From the NCBI GenBank assembly GCA_022606425.2, contig JAHDVF020000172.1, forward strand, positions 868,001 through 932,000: a DNA stretch of 64,000 bases. The letters run 5' to 3'. The notes below the pieces were generated by a model. That model was not told the DNA's origin, searched no databases, and was given only the letters and a program-made list of their open reading frames with translations. The stretch comes from Lepidostoma basale. Taxonomy: Eukaryota > Arthropoda > Insecta > Trichoptera > Lepidostomatidae. This document shows positions 9,467-20,545 of this stretch, in pieces (within the stretch, counting starts at the first letter, position 1; each line of letters starts with the position of its first letter). The position numbers and the translations under genes were made by a program.

Positions 9467-9540
9467 AAGGGAGTCTGGTGGTGTCCATTATTTGTACATG
9501 ACCGTACCAGTACCTCCCAGTATTTTTTTTATGTATAACC
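9467..9540 (-). pseudogene. LINE-beta upstream continuation
   Basis: The minus strand reads GRYWYGHVQIMDTTRLPL, the segment that precedes the 8938-9285 portion in other LINE-beta copies. It shows that the two pieces were one element before the LINE-alpha insertion. Confidence 0.7.
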
Positions 9541-9774
9541 TTTTTGCAAAACCTCCAAGAACATTTTGTTACATTACTGGAAAATAGTTCTAAGAAGGAA
9601 CTCATAAAAAAAACTGAGATGTTTTCATTTTGAATCTTTAAGCATTGCCAAATAATTGTGCCTTCTTTGTTTTTATGCAAAATTTAACACACATTTTGCA
9701 TTCGTAATATTTACGGATCAAAAAACAGTTAGTGTGTCTAAAATAATCAGTTTGATATACTCGTACTACGCTGC

Positions 9775-10546
9775 TTGGGTCACGTACAACGTATGAATAA
9801 TCGGGTGTCAACACAGTTGATGTCCTCGAATTTAGAAGGTCGCGTTATAAGACTGAAAGCCTGGATGTGGACCAATAATAAGGATGTTTATGTTTACAGA
9901 AGTATAACCTCAGCTGGAAGGACAAATTTGCACCAGTTAAATATATATTACCGTATCGGAAGAAGGGTTGTAGCTGGAAACAAAATAAATGGTGCACTAA
10001 AAGTCATTACCGCAAATAGAATTATATTGACTGAAGCAAAGATGGCAGTGCATAATGGAGTTCTAGTCCCGACCCTTATGTATGAAAGTGAAGCTTGGAG
10101 TTGGCAGAATAAGGATGAAAGTAGGATAAATGCCGTAGAAATTAGGTCACTAAGAAGAATGTGCGGAAAATCAATGTATGATAGAATATCCAATGATGAA
10201 GTAAGAAACGAATGTAAGGCGGGTGAATGCGTGATAAATAAAATTAAGAAAGGGTCACTAAGATGGTTTCGACTTATGGAACGAATGGATGAGGGAATAA
10301 TGGTTAAAAAGATATATGCAAGTAGTGTGAAGGAGAAAATAATTCGAAGAAAGACATGGCATGACCAAATTAATCAATTACTGAAAGGCGGCCATGCTCA
10401 AAGAAGGATCAATCGACGAGCGTGCATGTCAAGATGTGTGAGAGAGGTGCGAGAATCATGCCAGGATAAAGCAATGTGGCGATCCATCCTCTCTGCCTAC
10501 CTCTCCGGGAAAACGGCGTGATGGTTAGTTAGTTAAGTTAGTTAGT
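9775..10546 (+). CDS. LINE-alpha ORF2 C-terminal region, longest open frame
   Basis: An uninterrupted 248-codon frame ends with TGA at 10519-10521. About residues 40-130 are the post-RT connector (SITSAGRTNLHQLN, GRRVVAGNKINGALKVI, MAVHNGVLVPTLMYESEAW, RSLRRMCG). Residues 165-248 are the terminal domain (GSLRWFRLMERMDEG, KTWHDQINQLLKGG, INRRACMSRC, WRSILSAYLSGKTA). The RT catalytic block and endonuclease are absent, so the element is 5'-truncated and cannot move by itself. Residues 1-30 have no counterpart in the other copies. It ends in GTTA-type repeats to 10546. The open frame suggests a fairly young copy. Confidence 0.75.
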
Positions 10547-10875
10547 CATATGTATAAAACTTTGGAAATTAAAATTTTAGATAGAAAGTCAATCGTGCGT
10601 TTTTTCATCAATATCATAATATTAAACAGCTTCGATAACAAAATTCAATTTTATTGGCATGTGTAAATTTTCATTTAACTGTTGCGGCACTCTATAATAG
10701 TTAATTGTGACACGTGATACGTTTGTGCTGTTTTGCTGTTAAAATTATATCAGTTTTATCGTTTTTATAAAGAATTTTGACAGGTGTAAAAATAAATTTT
10801 TCATTTGTTCCAATGACAATTTGAATAATTCCCTCAATATTATTTCAAAGTTCTTGCTGGTTAAGTGCCTAATTA
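10547..10875. other. AT-rich spacer
   Basis: Nothing recognised. Confidence 0.3.
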
Positions 10876-10878
10876 CAG

Positions 10879-11084
10879 CTAATTTAAAAAACGGTGGATA
10901 CGTGTAACATATAATAAATTAAATAAACACAAAAGTCCGAATCGTCCATGTCAACGTGTGCAACATCGAAAAAAACATTATGTGTTATTACATTATGTGC
11001 TAAATTAAAAAAACGACGGATTCGTGGAACATAAATTAAATAGACAATATGTGCACCATCTAAAAAGAACATTTTGTGTTAAAT
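10879..11084. repeat. Imperfect tandem duplication
   Basis: TAATTTAAAAAACGGTGGA with CGTGTAACATA and AATTAAATA (10879-10925) recurs as TAAATTAAAAAAACGACGGA with CGTGGAACATAAATTAAATA (11001-11043). CGTGTGCAACATCGAAAAAA and its ACATTATGTGTTA (10953-10988) recur at 11049-11083. The two units differ by indels. Confidence 0.6.
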
Positions 11085-11176
11085 AATTTTTATTTTGTTA
11101 TTTTATTTTATATCATTGTATTTTATATTATTTATTTTAGATTTATTTTGTGGGTGTTGCACTATCAAAGTGTGCA

Positions 11177-11342
11177 CGGGAGATGCCTATTGGTGACGAT
11201 GAGGTTCGCAACCCATCACACCGCGTCTCCCGCGGAGCGAAAAGAGAAGGATGGAGTGCCGCATCAGTAAAAGTGTGACAGTCCATTCTTTCTGCCTACC
11301 CTTTCAGGGAGATGGCGTGATGGTTAGTTAGTTAGTTAGTTA
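11177..11342 (+). mobile_element. SINE-like chimera with LINE-alpha tail
   Basis: A head CGGGAGATGCCTATTGGTG, GAGGTTCGCAACCCATCACA and CGCGTCTCCCGCGGAGCG runs into the LINE-alpha 3' end (CCATTCTTTCTGCCTACCC and GTTAGTTAGTTAGTT). The same head-tail joint is seen on the minus strand at 63517-63681. A head unrelated to the LINE joined to the LINE 3' tail is the usual design of a SINE mobilised by a partner LINE. The head has a B-box-like GGTTCGCAACC but no clear A box. Confidence 0.55.
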
Positions 11343-11489
11343 AAAGGTAATTTATAAATCAATTAAGATCAACAATTTCATTATATTCCTCAGAGATATC
11401 GTCAAATATTGGCGAACATTAATGAGTTATTTAAAAAATATTTGGTAAAAATATGTTTATGTTTAATACTAATATTAAATGACAGTTAA

Positions 11490-11735
11490 CCGTGACGACC
11501 TTCGTGGCAGAGTAACAAGAGCTACGACTGCCACATCGAAGGTCCATAGTTTGATTCCCAGCGATGGCAGTGTGATTGACACACTGTCTTTGGTCTAGTG
11601 TAGTATTCACGTTTCAATAAAATGGCGATAGATTAGCTACCTATCACGTGTTATGAGAATCAAAATAATAGCTATAAACAAATTGTATACAGTAATTGGG
11701 TTCAAACGACCTGTTTTACATAATAATAAAATATA
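11490..11735 (+). mobile_element. tRNA-derived SINE
   Basis: GACCTTCGTGGCAGAGTAAC carries the A-box region. GTTTGATTCCCAGCGATGGC is a mutated B box. The body follows with CACACTGTCTTTGGTCT, then AATAAAATGGCGATAG and CAGTAATTGGGTTCAAACGA. Nearly full length, with an AT tail. Confidence 0.85.
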
Positions 11736-11751
11736 TATTACAATAATCGTT

Positions 11752-11945
11752 AAAATGTCATTTTTCTAGAAGTTTAACTATACTTAATTAGAGTGAGGTG
11801 TTTCGTTGTGCTAGGACATTATTTAATAATGATAATGTCATTACATAATATTTAGACTTGTGTATATTAAGACTTGTAAATTCAAAACAAATCACCCTGA
11901 CAACAAAACATTAAAAACGACGTTTTCATTTAATATTTAATATTG
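11752..11945. repeat. Fold-back family A
   Basis: Left arm AATGTCATTTTTCTAGAAG, central GAGGTGTTTCGTTGTGCTAG (minus-strand GAAAC module), right arm ACGACGTTTTCATTT. Arms have diverged and the right half is rearranged. Confidence 0.6.
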
Positions 11946-12482
11946 GTTTTTCACGATGTTCAATAAATAATGTTTAAATTTGCATTTGATTCATTCTATA
12001 TCTCATTTAAATATTTATTAAATATTCGAATTTTAAATCAATCTATTCAGTATCTTTATTATATTTCACGTTTAACAAGAAAACCGAATTTGAATTATCT
12101 TTTGAATAATAATAGAAAGCTGACGTAAGACTTCTAAATATTGAGTCACATGTAAAACTTTTTCGTAATATTTATGGTATGTTTCAACCCACCCTCATTT
12201 ATTCTAAGAATTATACCTCGAATTAGACTTGTTCCACCCCTTACCAACCATCGTTTACTGAAAGTTTTCACTAGAAGCTTAATGTTTACATTTGAAAATC
12301 GATATGTCCACCATCGGCCTTACGATAAAACATTTCAATTGCGATGCTTGAAATAACATTCTAGGAAATTATTGATCGAATAATGAGTAATTTAAAAGAA
12401 AACTTATAAAATTGATTCAGATTCGCCCAACATTTTGATTTCACCTAGATTCAAATAACTTTACGATACTAACAAAATAACT

Positions 12483-12640
12483 ATGGCGCCGTTTAACTGT
12501 AAGGGTAGGCAGAGAGGATGGACCGCTAGAATGCTTCATCTGACATATCTCTCGAGCTTCCTCTGTATTCATACATGTAATCTCGTCGATTTTTCCGATT
12601 TTGAATGTGCCCGCCTTTTATTATTTGTTTAATTTCTTGT
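12483..12640 (-). pseudogene. LINE-alpha 3' end
   Basis: Minus strand: decayed terminal domain with ITCMNTEEAREI-like residues, CGGTCCATCCTCTCTGCCTA at 12507-12526 in reverse, and no clear tail repeat. Confidence 0.65.
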
Positions 12641-13530
12641 AAAATTAAATAAATTCATTTCATTATCTCTCTTCTTAATCTCGTCTTCTTTTTCCATTAA
12701 CACTGCTTGTATACAAATTTAAATAAAAAAATGTTTATACACCATAGACATAGAAGGGGTACCCACCGCTTACCCGAGGTGTGACAATCACACAGAACCG
12801 AACTCGGACCCGACTCGGCAGATTGGTTCTGATGGCCTGGAGGTAAAACAATCTGTTCAGTCGCTGTCGGAGATATCTATCAGGGACAAAAAGACCAACA
12901 CCCTCTAGCAAGGCCGAGTTCTAGAAATATACACTGATTAATTTAAATAAGAATCTGTAAAAAATAGGTTCCGAGCATTCGAGATTCTCTTCTATACATA
13001 AGGGCACATGGACTCAATTACATAAAAACAATCATCTAACTTACATTCTTCTCTATCATACATCATTTTCAATTACATTCTTCTCAGTGATCTCATATCA
13101 TGATACATTTGTTTAAATTGAAAAGCGTTTATTCATACTATAAAAAATTCACCACTTTAGTGAAGTCCACTAAATATACAAGAAAAATTCATAAATATTT
13201 TCATATCTCAAGTATTTATGGATCGATCTAAAAGAAGCCGTGCATATAAATGAAATTATTTTTTCCAGCTGGTAAAAAGTCTGTCAGAATATGTTTGGAT
13301 TTGATGGTAACCGTTTGACTTTTTGACTTGGTGGATGAAAGCTTGATACAATTTAACGTTGTAGTCGATAGCGTCTTGAGTATGGCAGGTGAAAATAATG
13401 GCTAGCCTCGTGCCCACGAGCCATAGCAACTACTTGGAACACACACATACACATGCATAATAATACGTAACATCAAATACAGGATGATTTAAAAATACAC
13501 ATTATTTTTTTTAATGTGTTATTTTAATTT
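12640..13530. other. Spacer with one unrecognised GC-richer patch
   Basis: 12750-12930 (GGTACCCACCGCTTACCCGA, AACTCGGACCCGACTCGGCA) is GC-richer than its surroundings and may be an old element fragment, but no motif identifies it. The rest is AT-rich. Confidence 0.3.
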
Positions 13531-13534
13531 GTTT

Positions 13535-13685
13535 TTTTGAATGTATACAAATACTTGTAGACAAATATTGGATTTTACCCATTGCGGGTTTGTCATTTTT
13601 AAGGATTAATTGTATTCTTTTTCCAAAAAAACAATTTACATATTCGTCTCTATTGTGATACAATTAATGGGTTATTTTAGAATAA
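13535..13685 (-). repeat. TIR family N fragment
   Basis: The minus strand reads CATTAATTGTATCACAATAG, AGACGAATATGTAAATTG and then CCCGCAATGGGTAAAATCC and TTTGTATACATTC. It is an internally deleted copy of the element at 36300-36660. Confidence 0.6.
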
Positions 13686-13759
13686 GTCACATGTACAAAT
13701 AAATATATATTGAGAAATGATGGATTACAGTAAAAAAAAAAGTTTATTATAATAAGCAT

Positions 13760-13985
13760 TTTTGGTGGAATTTAATTATCAAATCACTTCAAAATATATT
13801 TTTTAATTTATAATAGTAAATACGATTGTTTAGTGGTTTAACTTGGATTTAATTTATATAAATTGTGACAAATTTGTTTAGCCTTGCGAGGGCATTCTCA
13901 AACTAGTTAGAGAATACCCTCGCAAGGCGAAACAAATTTGGCACAATTTATATAAACAATCGTGTTCACTATTATAAATTAATAA
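13760..13985. repeat. Fold-back family G palindrome
   Basis: TTGTTTAGCCTTGCGAGGGC at about 13876 and GCCCTCGCAAGGCGAAACAA-like sequence at about 13918 are inverted. Outer arms include AATTTATATAAA and CGATTG. The skeleton TTAGAGAATACCCTCGCAAGG, GCGAAACAAATTT keeps the hairpin and GAAAC, but the CUGANGA box and GUH site are lost. The element lies between two pieces of family N. Confidence 0.75.
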
Positions 13986-14044
13986 TGGAGTTTTACAAAA
14001 TTAATACCTCAATATCGCACTTTCTATGGAAAATAAATTAAAGT

Positions 14045-14285
14045 ATTTTTGAGGATTAATTTTATCTCGATAGAGACGAAGATGTAAATTGTTTTTTTTT
14101 TTGGAAACGGAATGTGGTCGAGGCGTTTACAGGACTTATGACCTGTCATTGGTTGGGTTAAGCAATCGCTTTATGTTATACAATATTCCCCATTCCGCCA
14201 TTCTTACGACCACCACATCGGACACATTTTTGAAAGATGTATACATGCTAATATGTTGTAGGAACATTTAACTTATTTTTTCAAT
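14045..14285 (+). repeat. TIR family N fragment
   Basis: GGTCGAGGCGTTTACAGGAC, CTGTCATTGGTTGGGTTA, CATTCCGCCATTCTTACGAC and TTTTTGAAAGATGTATA match 36359-36490 closely. Its outer end GATTAATTTTATCTCGATAG is the terminal repeat. Confidence 0.7.
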
Positions 14286-14990
14286 CCTTGGGATTGTTTT
14301 GCAGCAAAGTCTTAATCATTGCTGGTTCTTGGGGTAGCCCTTGGAATGTGATAGTTTTCGTTGTTTCCTCGTTTTTATATAATGTATAAAAGTATTCTTC
14401 TTCTGATAGTACATCGTGAGGTCCCCGCGATGTTGGCAGTGCTGTCTCGCTACTGTGATTTCCTGAGAAGTGTTATCGAAGTGGTTTTCTGATATTCTGT
14501 AGGAGCATATTTTTGTCGTTAAAATGCTTTTGATAACTTGTTCTTTCCGACACAAAGTTTTTTTTTAATATTATATTTTTTCTCTTTTTTGTCATTTCTC
14601 AGAGCCTGTTCCTGGGATGTAGATGTCCAACTGTCTCACCATCTTTTGCGTGGTCTTCCTGGAGGTACTTTATTTGCGGCTATATTGATCACTCTTTCAG
14701 AAAATGATTTCTCCAGTAGCGTCTTCTAAGGCACGACATCTTCCACATAGCAGATCTTTCCTATTTTACAATCGCTTACTCTGTCTCGGAGTGTCGTTCC
14801 CGCAACGGATTAGACAGTCTTCATTTCTGTGGTTCTTAGGAGACTTTTTGTTCTAATGGTGTCAGTTTTCGTTTCATTCTTTCTTTTTTCGCATATACAT
14901 AAATATTTAAAGAATATTTAAATGTAATGCACAGACTGTTTATTTTAAACAATAGTTCGAGACTAATTCATAAATATGTAAAAATATATG
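14286..14990. other. Unassigned, possibly decayed LINE on the minus strand
   Basis: 14600-14830 has moderate GC and phrases such as TGCGTGGTCTTCCTGGAGG on the plus strand (reverse reads GRPRK-like LINE tail). No frame is readable for more than a few dozen codons. I could not place it in a family. Confidence 0.3.
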
Positions 14991-15128
14991 TAACTAACTA
15001 ACCAACCAACATATAGGGTAGGCAGAAATAATGGACCCCCACATCGTTTTTTTCCTGATATAGATCATTCGTTTCCTGTACATTCATACATCGTATCATG
15101 CACCCACGACGTTTTCTCCGACTCCTCG
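14991..15128 (-). pseudogene. LINE-alpha 3' end
   Basis: TAACTAACTAACCAACC is the reverse of the GTTA tail; upstream reads RACMIRCMN-like residues. Short 5'-truncated copy. Confidence 0.7.
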
Positions 15129-15629
15129 CGTAAAAAAATCTTTAAAATTTATTCACATTTGTTAACAGTTTATACAGTCGTTCACAAAATGTGTGGATAA
15201 TATTTGACACTCTTGTTCATCCAAGGTCAGATACGAACAATTTTAGATTATTAAATTTTTTACGACTGTGTCAATAGAATAAATATTTTATCATGTGCAA
15301 ACAATCAATAAAGTTGTGTAATTAGTTAATCGTGAGTTATTTGAACACTCTGTACTTTACAGAGTATGACAGGGGTCCACAACGCATAGTAAATGTAAAT
15401 GGATTAATTAATATATTTTCTGTATTACTAAGCATGTAGATTTCTACAAATTTAAATATTTAAATTTCGATTGATGAATTTTGAGTATTGAAAAACGTTA
15501 TTTTTAATATCGATAATAAATCATATGAATATATCCCAATATATTTGTTGTATTATGCATAGTAAAACAAATGCCCAGAAGTTGTACCCAATGACTAGAT
15601 ATTCGATTTTCTTGAATGACGCAGTTGTA

Positions 15630-16060
15630 GACTTCTTCTTCTTATTATTATTCTTAGTGTACGCTTAGTGGCCAGTTTCTTAAGAAGAATTGGCCTCCTG
15701 CGAAGTCGACTCCCAGCTGTTGATCCATCTCTTTGGCCGTCTGCCCGGGGATCGTCTACCATGGGGCTGATCCATTCTCCTCACGTATGCATACCAGTAT
15801 CTTCTCCTTTGTCTTCCCCACCTAACGACATCCTCGACCTCGCATATCTCCCTTGCATCCGTGTATTTCTTATCCTCTCTTGCAGTGTCTTGTCAGATAT
15901 ATATCTGAACGTCTTCATTTCTGACACCCTAAGCATGTTTTTGTGATTGTGGTGGCCGCCCTGCACTCGATCCCATATGTCATGATAGGTCGCACACAAG
16001 TCTTATAAATTCTCACTTTGCTACTGATCTTCATGTCAGATTTTCCCAAATTGAATTATT
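15630..16060 (-). pseudogene. LINE-beta ORF2 C-terminal part
   Basis: The minus strand reads YKTCVRPIMTYGIECRAATT, then SEMKTFRYISDKTLQERIRN, a linker of the WISPMVDDPRADG type, LRRRPILLKKLATKRTLRII and a GAAGAAG tail at 15635. It shares the SEMKTLRxIxxKTL block with 59515-59570. Frames are interrupted. Confidence 0.7.
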
Positions 16061-16316
16061 CAAACATCCTGAAATGACCGCAGCCTTGTTTACTTGCTCC
16101 ATCACTTGACACGGTAGATTACATTTGTATGAAGGAAATGTACACAAATTCGTTATTAATATTTTATATATTTTTTTACCTAAATATTACTTTAATACAT
16201 TTTAAACAATGAATTCATATCGATTGAGGGTAGAAGAGGCGTTTGACGTTTGGGTTTTAATTAACAACAACGAACCATCAAGTCGTTTCTCCGAAATGAT
16301 AAGCAGAGAAAATGAA

Positions 16317-16748
16317 CCGTCATACTACTTTATTCTGACACACCACTCTAGCTTCTTCCACATTCATACAGTGAGTTATACAAGGCCTTCGATTATTCCG
16401 ACTTCTAACATGGCCGATCTTTAAAATTTGATTGATTTGGTCATGCCATGTTTTTTTAGGACTTCCTTGACTCCGTACTCCATTCACATCATTGACGTAT
16501 ACTTTCTTAACCTTTCTTTTATCATCTATGCGTTCCTTGTGACCAAACCAACGCAATGATCCTTTCATTATTTTGTTTATACATTCATTATTTTGTCTTC
16601 CTCGGACACGAGGGACAGCCGATGATGATGATGATTTTGTTTATCATACTTTCTTTCACTTTACATTCCTTCTTAATATCAGCATTTAAAATCTTGTCGT
16701 ACATCGTTTTACCACATATACGTCAAAGGGATCTCATATCTACCACAT
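16317..16748 (-). pseudogene. LINE-alpha C-terminal domain
   Basis: Minus-strand frame MKGSLRWFGHKERIDDKRKV, VYVNDVNGVRSQGSPKKTWH, DQINQILKIGHVRSRNNRRP (about 82 codons). Upstream, MRSLx- and CMFRQDF-like residues continue to 16748 with stops. No tail repeat is left at 16317. Confidence 0.75.
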
Positions 16749-16857
16749 TTAATTAACATAATTGAATTAAATTAATTCGCAATCCTCAAGAGAAATTGTA
16801 TCGTTACAATTATTTTTTCTTTTCTTGTGAGAATGAGAATTGTGTGGGAATCACTTT

Positions 16858-16902
16858 TAATAAATATTAATTAAATTTTTTTATTTAATTAATATTTATT
16901 TT
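16858..16902. repeat. AT-only palindrome
   Basis: AATAAATATTAATTAAAT and its reverse complement flank a T-run. It lies between two head-to-head LINE-alpha copies. Confidence 0.7.
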
Positions 16903-16958
16903 ATAAAAATAAAAATAAATTATTTAATAAATATTAATTTTATAAAAGTGTATTTTCG

Positions 16959-17513
16959 AATGGTGCACTAAAAGTTGTCATCGCAAATAAAAACCTATCC
17001 AAAAAATCTAGAATGGCAGTGCACAATGGTGTTCTTCAACCGACTCTTATGTATGGAAGCGAAGCATGGAACTGGCAAAACAAGGATGAAAGTAGAATAA
17101 ATGCAGTAGAAATAAGATCTCTTAGACGAATGTGTAGATACTCTGTGTATGATAGTGTCGAATGAAAATATAAGGAGTGAATGCTGTACGTATGATGGTG
17201 TTATGAAAAAATAATGAAAGGATCATTAAGATGGTTTGGACATATGGAAAGGATGAATGAGGAAAGAAAAGTAAAAAAGTATATAAGAACCAGAAATAGA
17301 GGAAGACCGAGGAAAACGTGGCACGATCAAATTAATCAAATATTGAATGTCGGCCATGTGAGGAGTCAGAGAAATCGACGCGCGTGCATGACACGATGTA
17401 TGAATGTTGAGAAAGCGAGATTAATATGTCAGGAAAGAAAAGTGTGGCACTCCATTATTTCTGCCTACCCCTTCGGTGAGACGGCGTGATGGTTAGTTAG
17501 TTAGTATTTTCGA
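16959..17513 (+). pseudogene. LINE-alpha ORF2 C-terminal region
   Basis: NGALKVVIANKNLS, MAVHNGVLQPTLMYGSEAWN and RSLRRMCR are followed by frame breaks near 17160, then MKGSLRWFGHMERMNEER and a 91-codon open end (17214-17489) finishing SAYPFGETA and a GTTA tail. It is a clean terminal domain but the upstream part is shifted. Confidence 0.8.
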
Positions 17514-17564
17514 TTGTTATTCGATTATTTGTTTGAAAGTTGAGAAAATGTTTTGAAGTCGAAC

Positions 17565-18442
17565 GAACACAAAAGGTTACCGGCCGCTTCTACAGACTGT
17601 ACTCGGGCGCGTGGACAAAAATAAACCTACTAGCGATTTTGCTTTCAAGCGAAGAGTTCGTAGCACGCGAGCGCTATTTCCAAGCGAGTTTTCCCGATTT
17701 TCCGTAATTTTCAGTTCCCCATAACAACTACGGCCGTCGGTGGCTTCGTTAGTTTCCGGGAAAGTCCGGTCGCTGCGTTTTACGCCGCGAGATTACAAAA
17801 TAATATTACTCACTTCGATGCCCTAGAATACAACCCGGTTGCGATCTTATCTCGCCTAGTTTCCCAGTGTATTTAAATTTTATATTGCGTAATTATCGAG
17901 TAGATTCAGTGCCTTGCGACCGCAGCAGTAGACTTCGTACAAACATTAAATAATTCATAATATTATGTGTCCACAAAAGGTATTATAAATAATCATTCGA
18001 ACAAGTTCGTAGCACAGCGTTGACGGAAACAAGTGAGACACTAGTGCTATCTTCCTCATACTAAGGCTATTTTATAGGCCGCTTGATAAAAAAGTGAAGT
18101 ACTTGTGTCTCGGATGGTGTTCAAATCAAGTTTTTTTAATGTCATTGTTGTTAACAGTACGTCTTTGAATGCGTTTAACTGTGGGAGTTTTTTTGAAGTA
18201 AACTACCTACGTTTTGATTTCGCCTTGAACGTGGGCTATTAGGAAGCCTTGAAGTGATTGAACCAAGAAGTATTCCAACAGAATCGTCTAAAATTGTGGA
18301 TAAACATTTTTCACGCTGTAGTGCGCTGACGTATATATTGCCTTTGCTTAGTTGTGTTATATTAAAACTTCTATGAAACAATATTTTTAACTTGTGTAAA
18401 TACATCAATTCCTCAAATTCAACTTAATCAGCTTAACTTTTG
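17565..18442 (+). promoter_or_regulatory. Candidate promoter or untranslated first exon
   Basis: This stretch is CpG-rich compared with its surroundings (GGTTACCGGCCGCTTCTACA, GCACGCGAGCGCTATTTCC, GGCCGTCGGTGGCTTCG) and contains no repeat seen elsewhere in the window. An arthropod-style initiator TCAGT lies at about 17907. GGTAAGT at 18442-18448 is a strong splice-donor match. No long ORF is present, so if transcribed it would be 5' UTR. All of this is inference from base composition and two short motifs. Confidence 0.3.
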
Positions 18443-18867
18443 GTAAGTTTTTAACTCTGACTATATTTTATTTAGTTAAATATGATTGTAATATTAATAC
18501 TCGATTATTTATTTATTATTGACGATCATTGATACTGTAACTCATGAATCACTTGAAGATTATTTACAGCAATATATATAACAGTGTTCAATGCCCTATG
18601 TGATAACAAGTGAACTTTATGACTTTATAATTAATATAAATTATTAGTTAATGTAATTGTAATTGTCTAGAACATCGTGAAATACGTACAGTAAAATATG
18701 AATGCAATAATATTATAGTAATTAAATATGTAGTAAACATGTATTAGATGTTGATGTATGAAAACAATTCGTCAAACAGTCGTCTCTTGTACATAGTTTA
18801 AAATGATCTATTAAGACAATATTAAATTATTTGTATTTAAACTTATATATTCGATTAAAGATTGTAA

Positions 18868-18965
18868 CACCTGATTGATGTCAACATAGGTTGATGAAAC
18901 AGCTGTCCCGTAAAATAAAATAACACAATAATACAAAAAAACAAAGTTATTTAATTTAACAGTTT
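18868..18965 (+). repeat. Fold-back family I half
   Basis: AACACCTGATTGATGTCAAC, ATAGGTTGATGAAACAG and the arm GTAAAATAAAATAACACAAT, ACAAAGTTATTTAATTTAAC match 56500-56585. The core has an inserted base (CTGATTGA), so it is probably inactive. Confidence 0.6.
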
Positions 18966-19144
18966 AAAATCATAATATGTTTTAAAAGTTTAATATATTT
19001 GAAATTTTCCAAATTATTCCAAAGAATACTGCTGATATATTTTTTAAATAATATGAGAACATTAAAAATAAAGTGGTAAAAAAACAGAATACAAAAGTAT
19101 TTTAAAATTATTTCTAATAATGCTATACCGCAATTTATGTGGTT

Positions 19145-19248
19145 TAACTAACCAACCATTACGCCATTTCCACGGAGGGGTAGGCAGAGAGGATGGATCG
19201 CCACAATGCTCTGTCCAGGCATACCTCTCGGGCTTTCTGAAAATATGT
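19145..19248 (-). pseudogene. LINE-alpha 3' tip
   Basis: Minus strand: about 100 bp of the end (GGCGATCCATCCTCTCTGCC, GAAATGGCGTAATGGTTGG). The rest is truncated. Confidence 0.7.
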
Positions 19249-19249
19249 G

Positions 19250-20115
19250 TACGTTAGTAAACATTTATTTAATTACAGTTAGTACGTTTGATTTACGTAA
19301 ACGCGAAACAGGAGTGAATATGTGGTTAATGCTACTCGAATTGACAAAAACGATTTTTAATAAAAACAACCTTATTTCTTTAAAATCACTCCTTCAAGAG
19401 ACTAATGTTAACACGTGTATTCATGGTGTTCCACACTAATAAATTGACATATTTTTTTATCATTTGATATTCTGACAGGATCACAAATATTATATATGTA
19501 TTTATCGAATTAAAAAATATTATAAACAACATAAATTTTATTTTTAAATGTAAAAAAACAGCTATTTCAGGTCATTGAATCACCCAGTGTATCCTACGTC
19601 TCAAATTGCCGAGCTGGAGCATTTATCGACGTCTTATATTTATGTCTCTATCCTTATGAATTTTATTAAGAGTTTAAAAAATCCTACTTATATTGATTTG
19701 ATAGCCTTTTTTGTATACTTATATTTTTATAATTACACATTGTTGAATATGCGCGTCAATAGTACTTTCCAAATTTTTTAAGTAAAATAATCCCGTAATT
19801 GAAGAGACATTTTAATATCAAATAACGCGATTAAGTTACAAATCTTATTGATTTATTGATAAAATGTAAAGTTCTGTTATAAAAATTGCAATTTTTACAT
19901 GTCCTTGTAACCCATTTCATTTATTGATGTTTATCAATTAGCTTACGTAAACTTGGGTTCATGCTTGACTGATTAGCATATGGGTGTGAAAACGATATTT
20001 GTTTATATCATATTTAAAAATACGTAGAACCGATACAAAGTAAGCGTTTTTCGTTTTTGTAATACATCGTACAGATTTTCCTTAGGACATGATAATTGTG
20101 TCATTAGGTCAAAAG
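19250..20115. other. AT-rich spacer
   Basis: No recognised features. Confidence 0.3.
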
Positions 20116-20119
20116 ATTC

Positions 20120-20545
20120 AGAGTTATTTTATAAATAACAAGTTATTAGACAGTCTACATTGCGATCAGCTAAGTCTTCTGCGATCGGTAGATTGACTGT
20201 GCCAAAACGCTGTCCAAGCACAAACTTTGGCGACCGAGCCTTCGCGGTAGCCGGCCCTTCAGCCTGGAACAGTCTTTCAGCAGACCTTAAGTGCATTGAG
20301 AATCAATCAGAGTTTAGATCGAGATTAAAAACACACCTTTTCAAATTATCATTTCCTGACAGGAAGGGCTGATCGACTTCGTCAGGTGCAGCCCTCATAC
20401 TAAATATGTTAACATTTTTTTATCATTATTATTATTATTATTATCAAGTTGATAAAACGGAGCATCTTCTACAGCGCCCTTGAGATGAGTAATTCATAAA
20501 AATGGCGCTTTATAAATTATCCAATTTATTATTATTATTATTATA
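20120..20545 (+). pseudogene. LINE-gamma (CR1/L2-like) 3' end
   Basis: The frame from about 20160 reads LRSAKSSAIGRLTVPKR, FGDRAFAVAGPSAWNSLSAD and FRSRLKTHLFKLSF, then a stop near 20370. This is the characteristic C-terminus of CR1/L2-type ORF2. The 3' UTR holds GCGCCCTTGAGATGAGTAAT and AAAATGGCGCTTTATAAATT and ends in an ATT repeat at 20526-20543. It is 5'-truncated. Confidence 0.85.
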
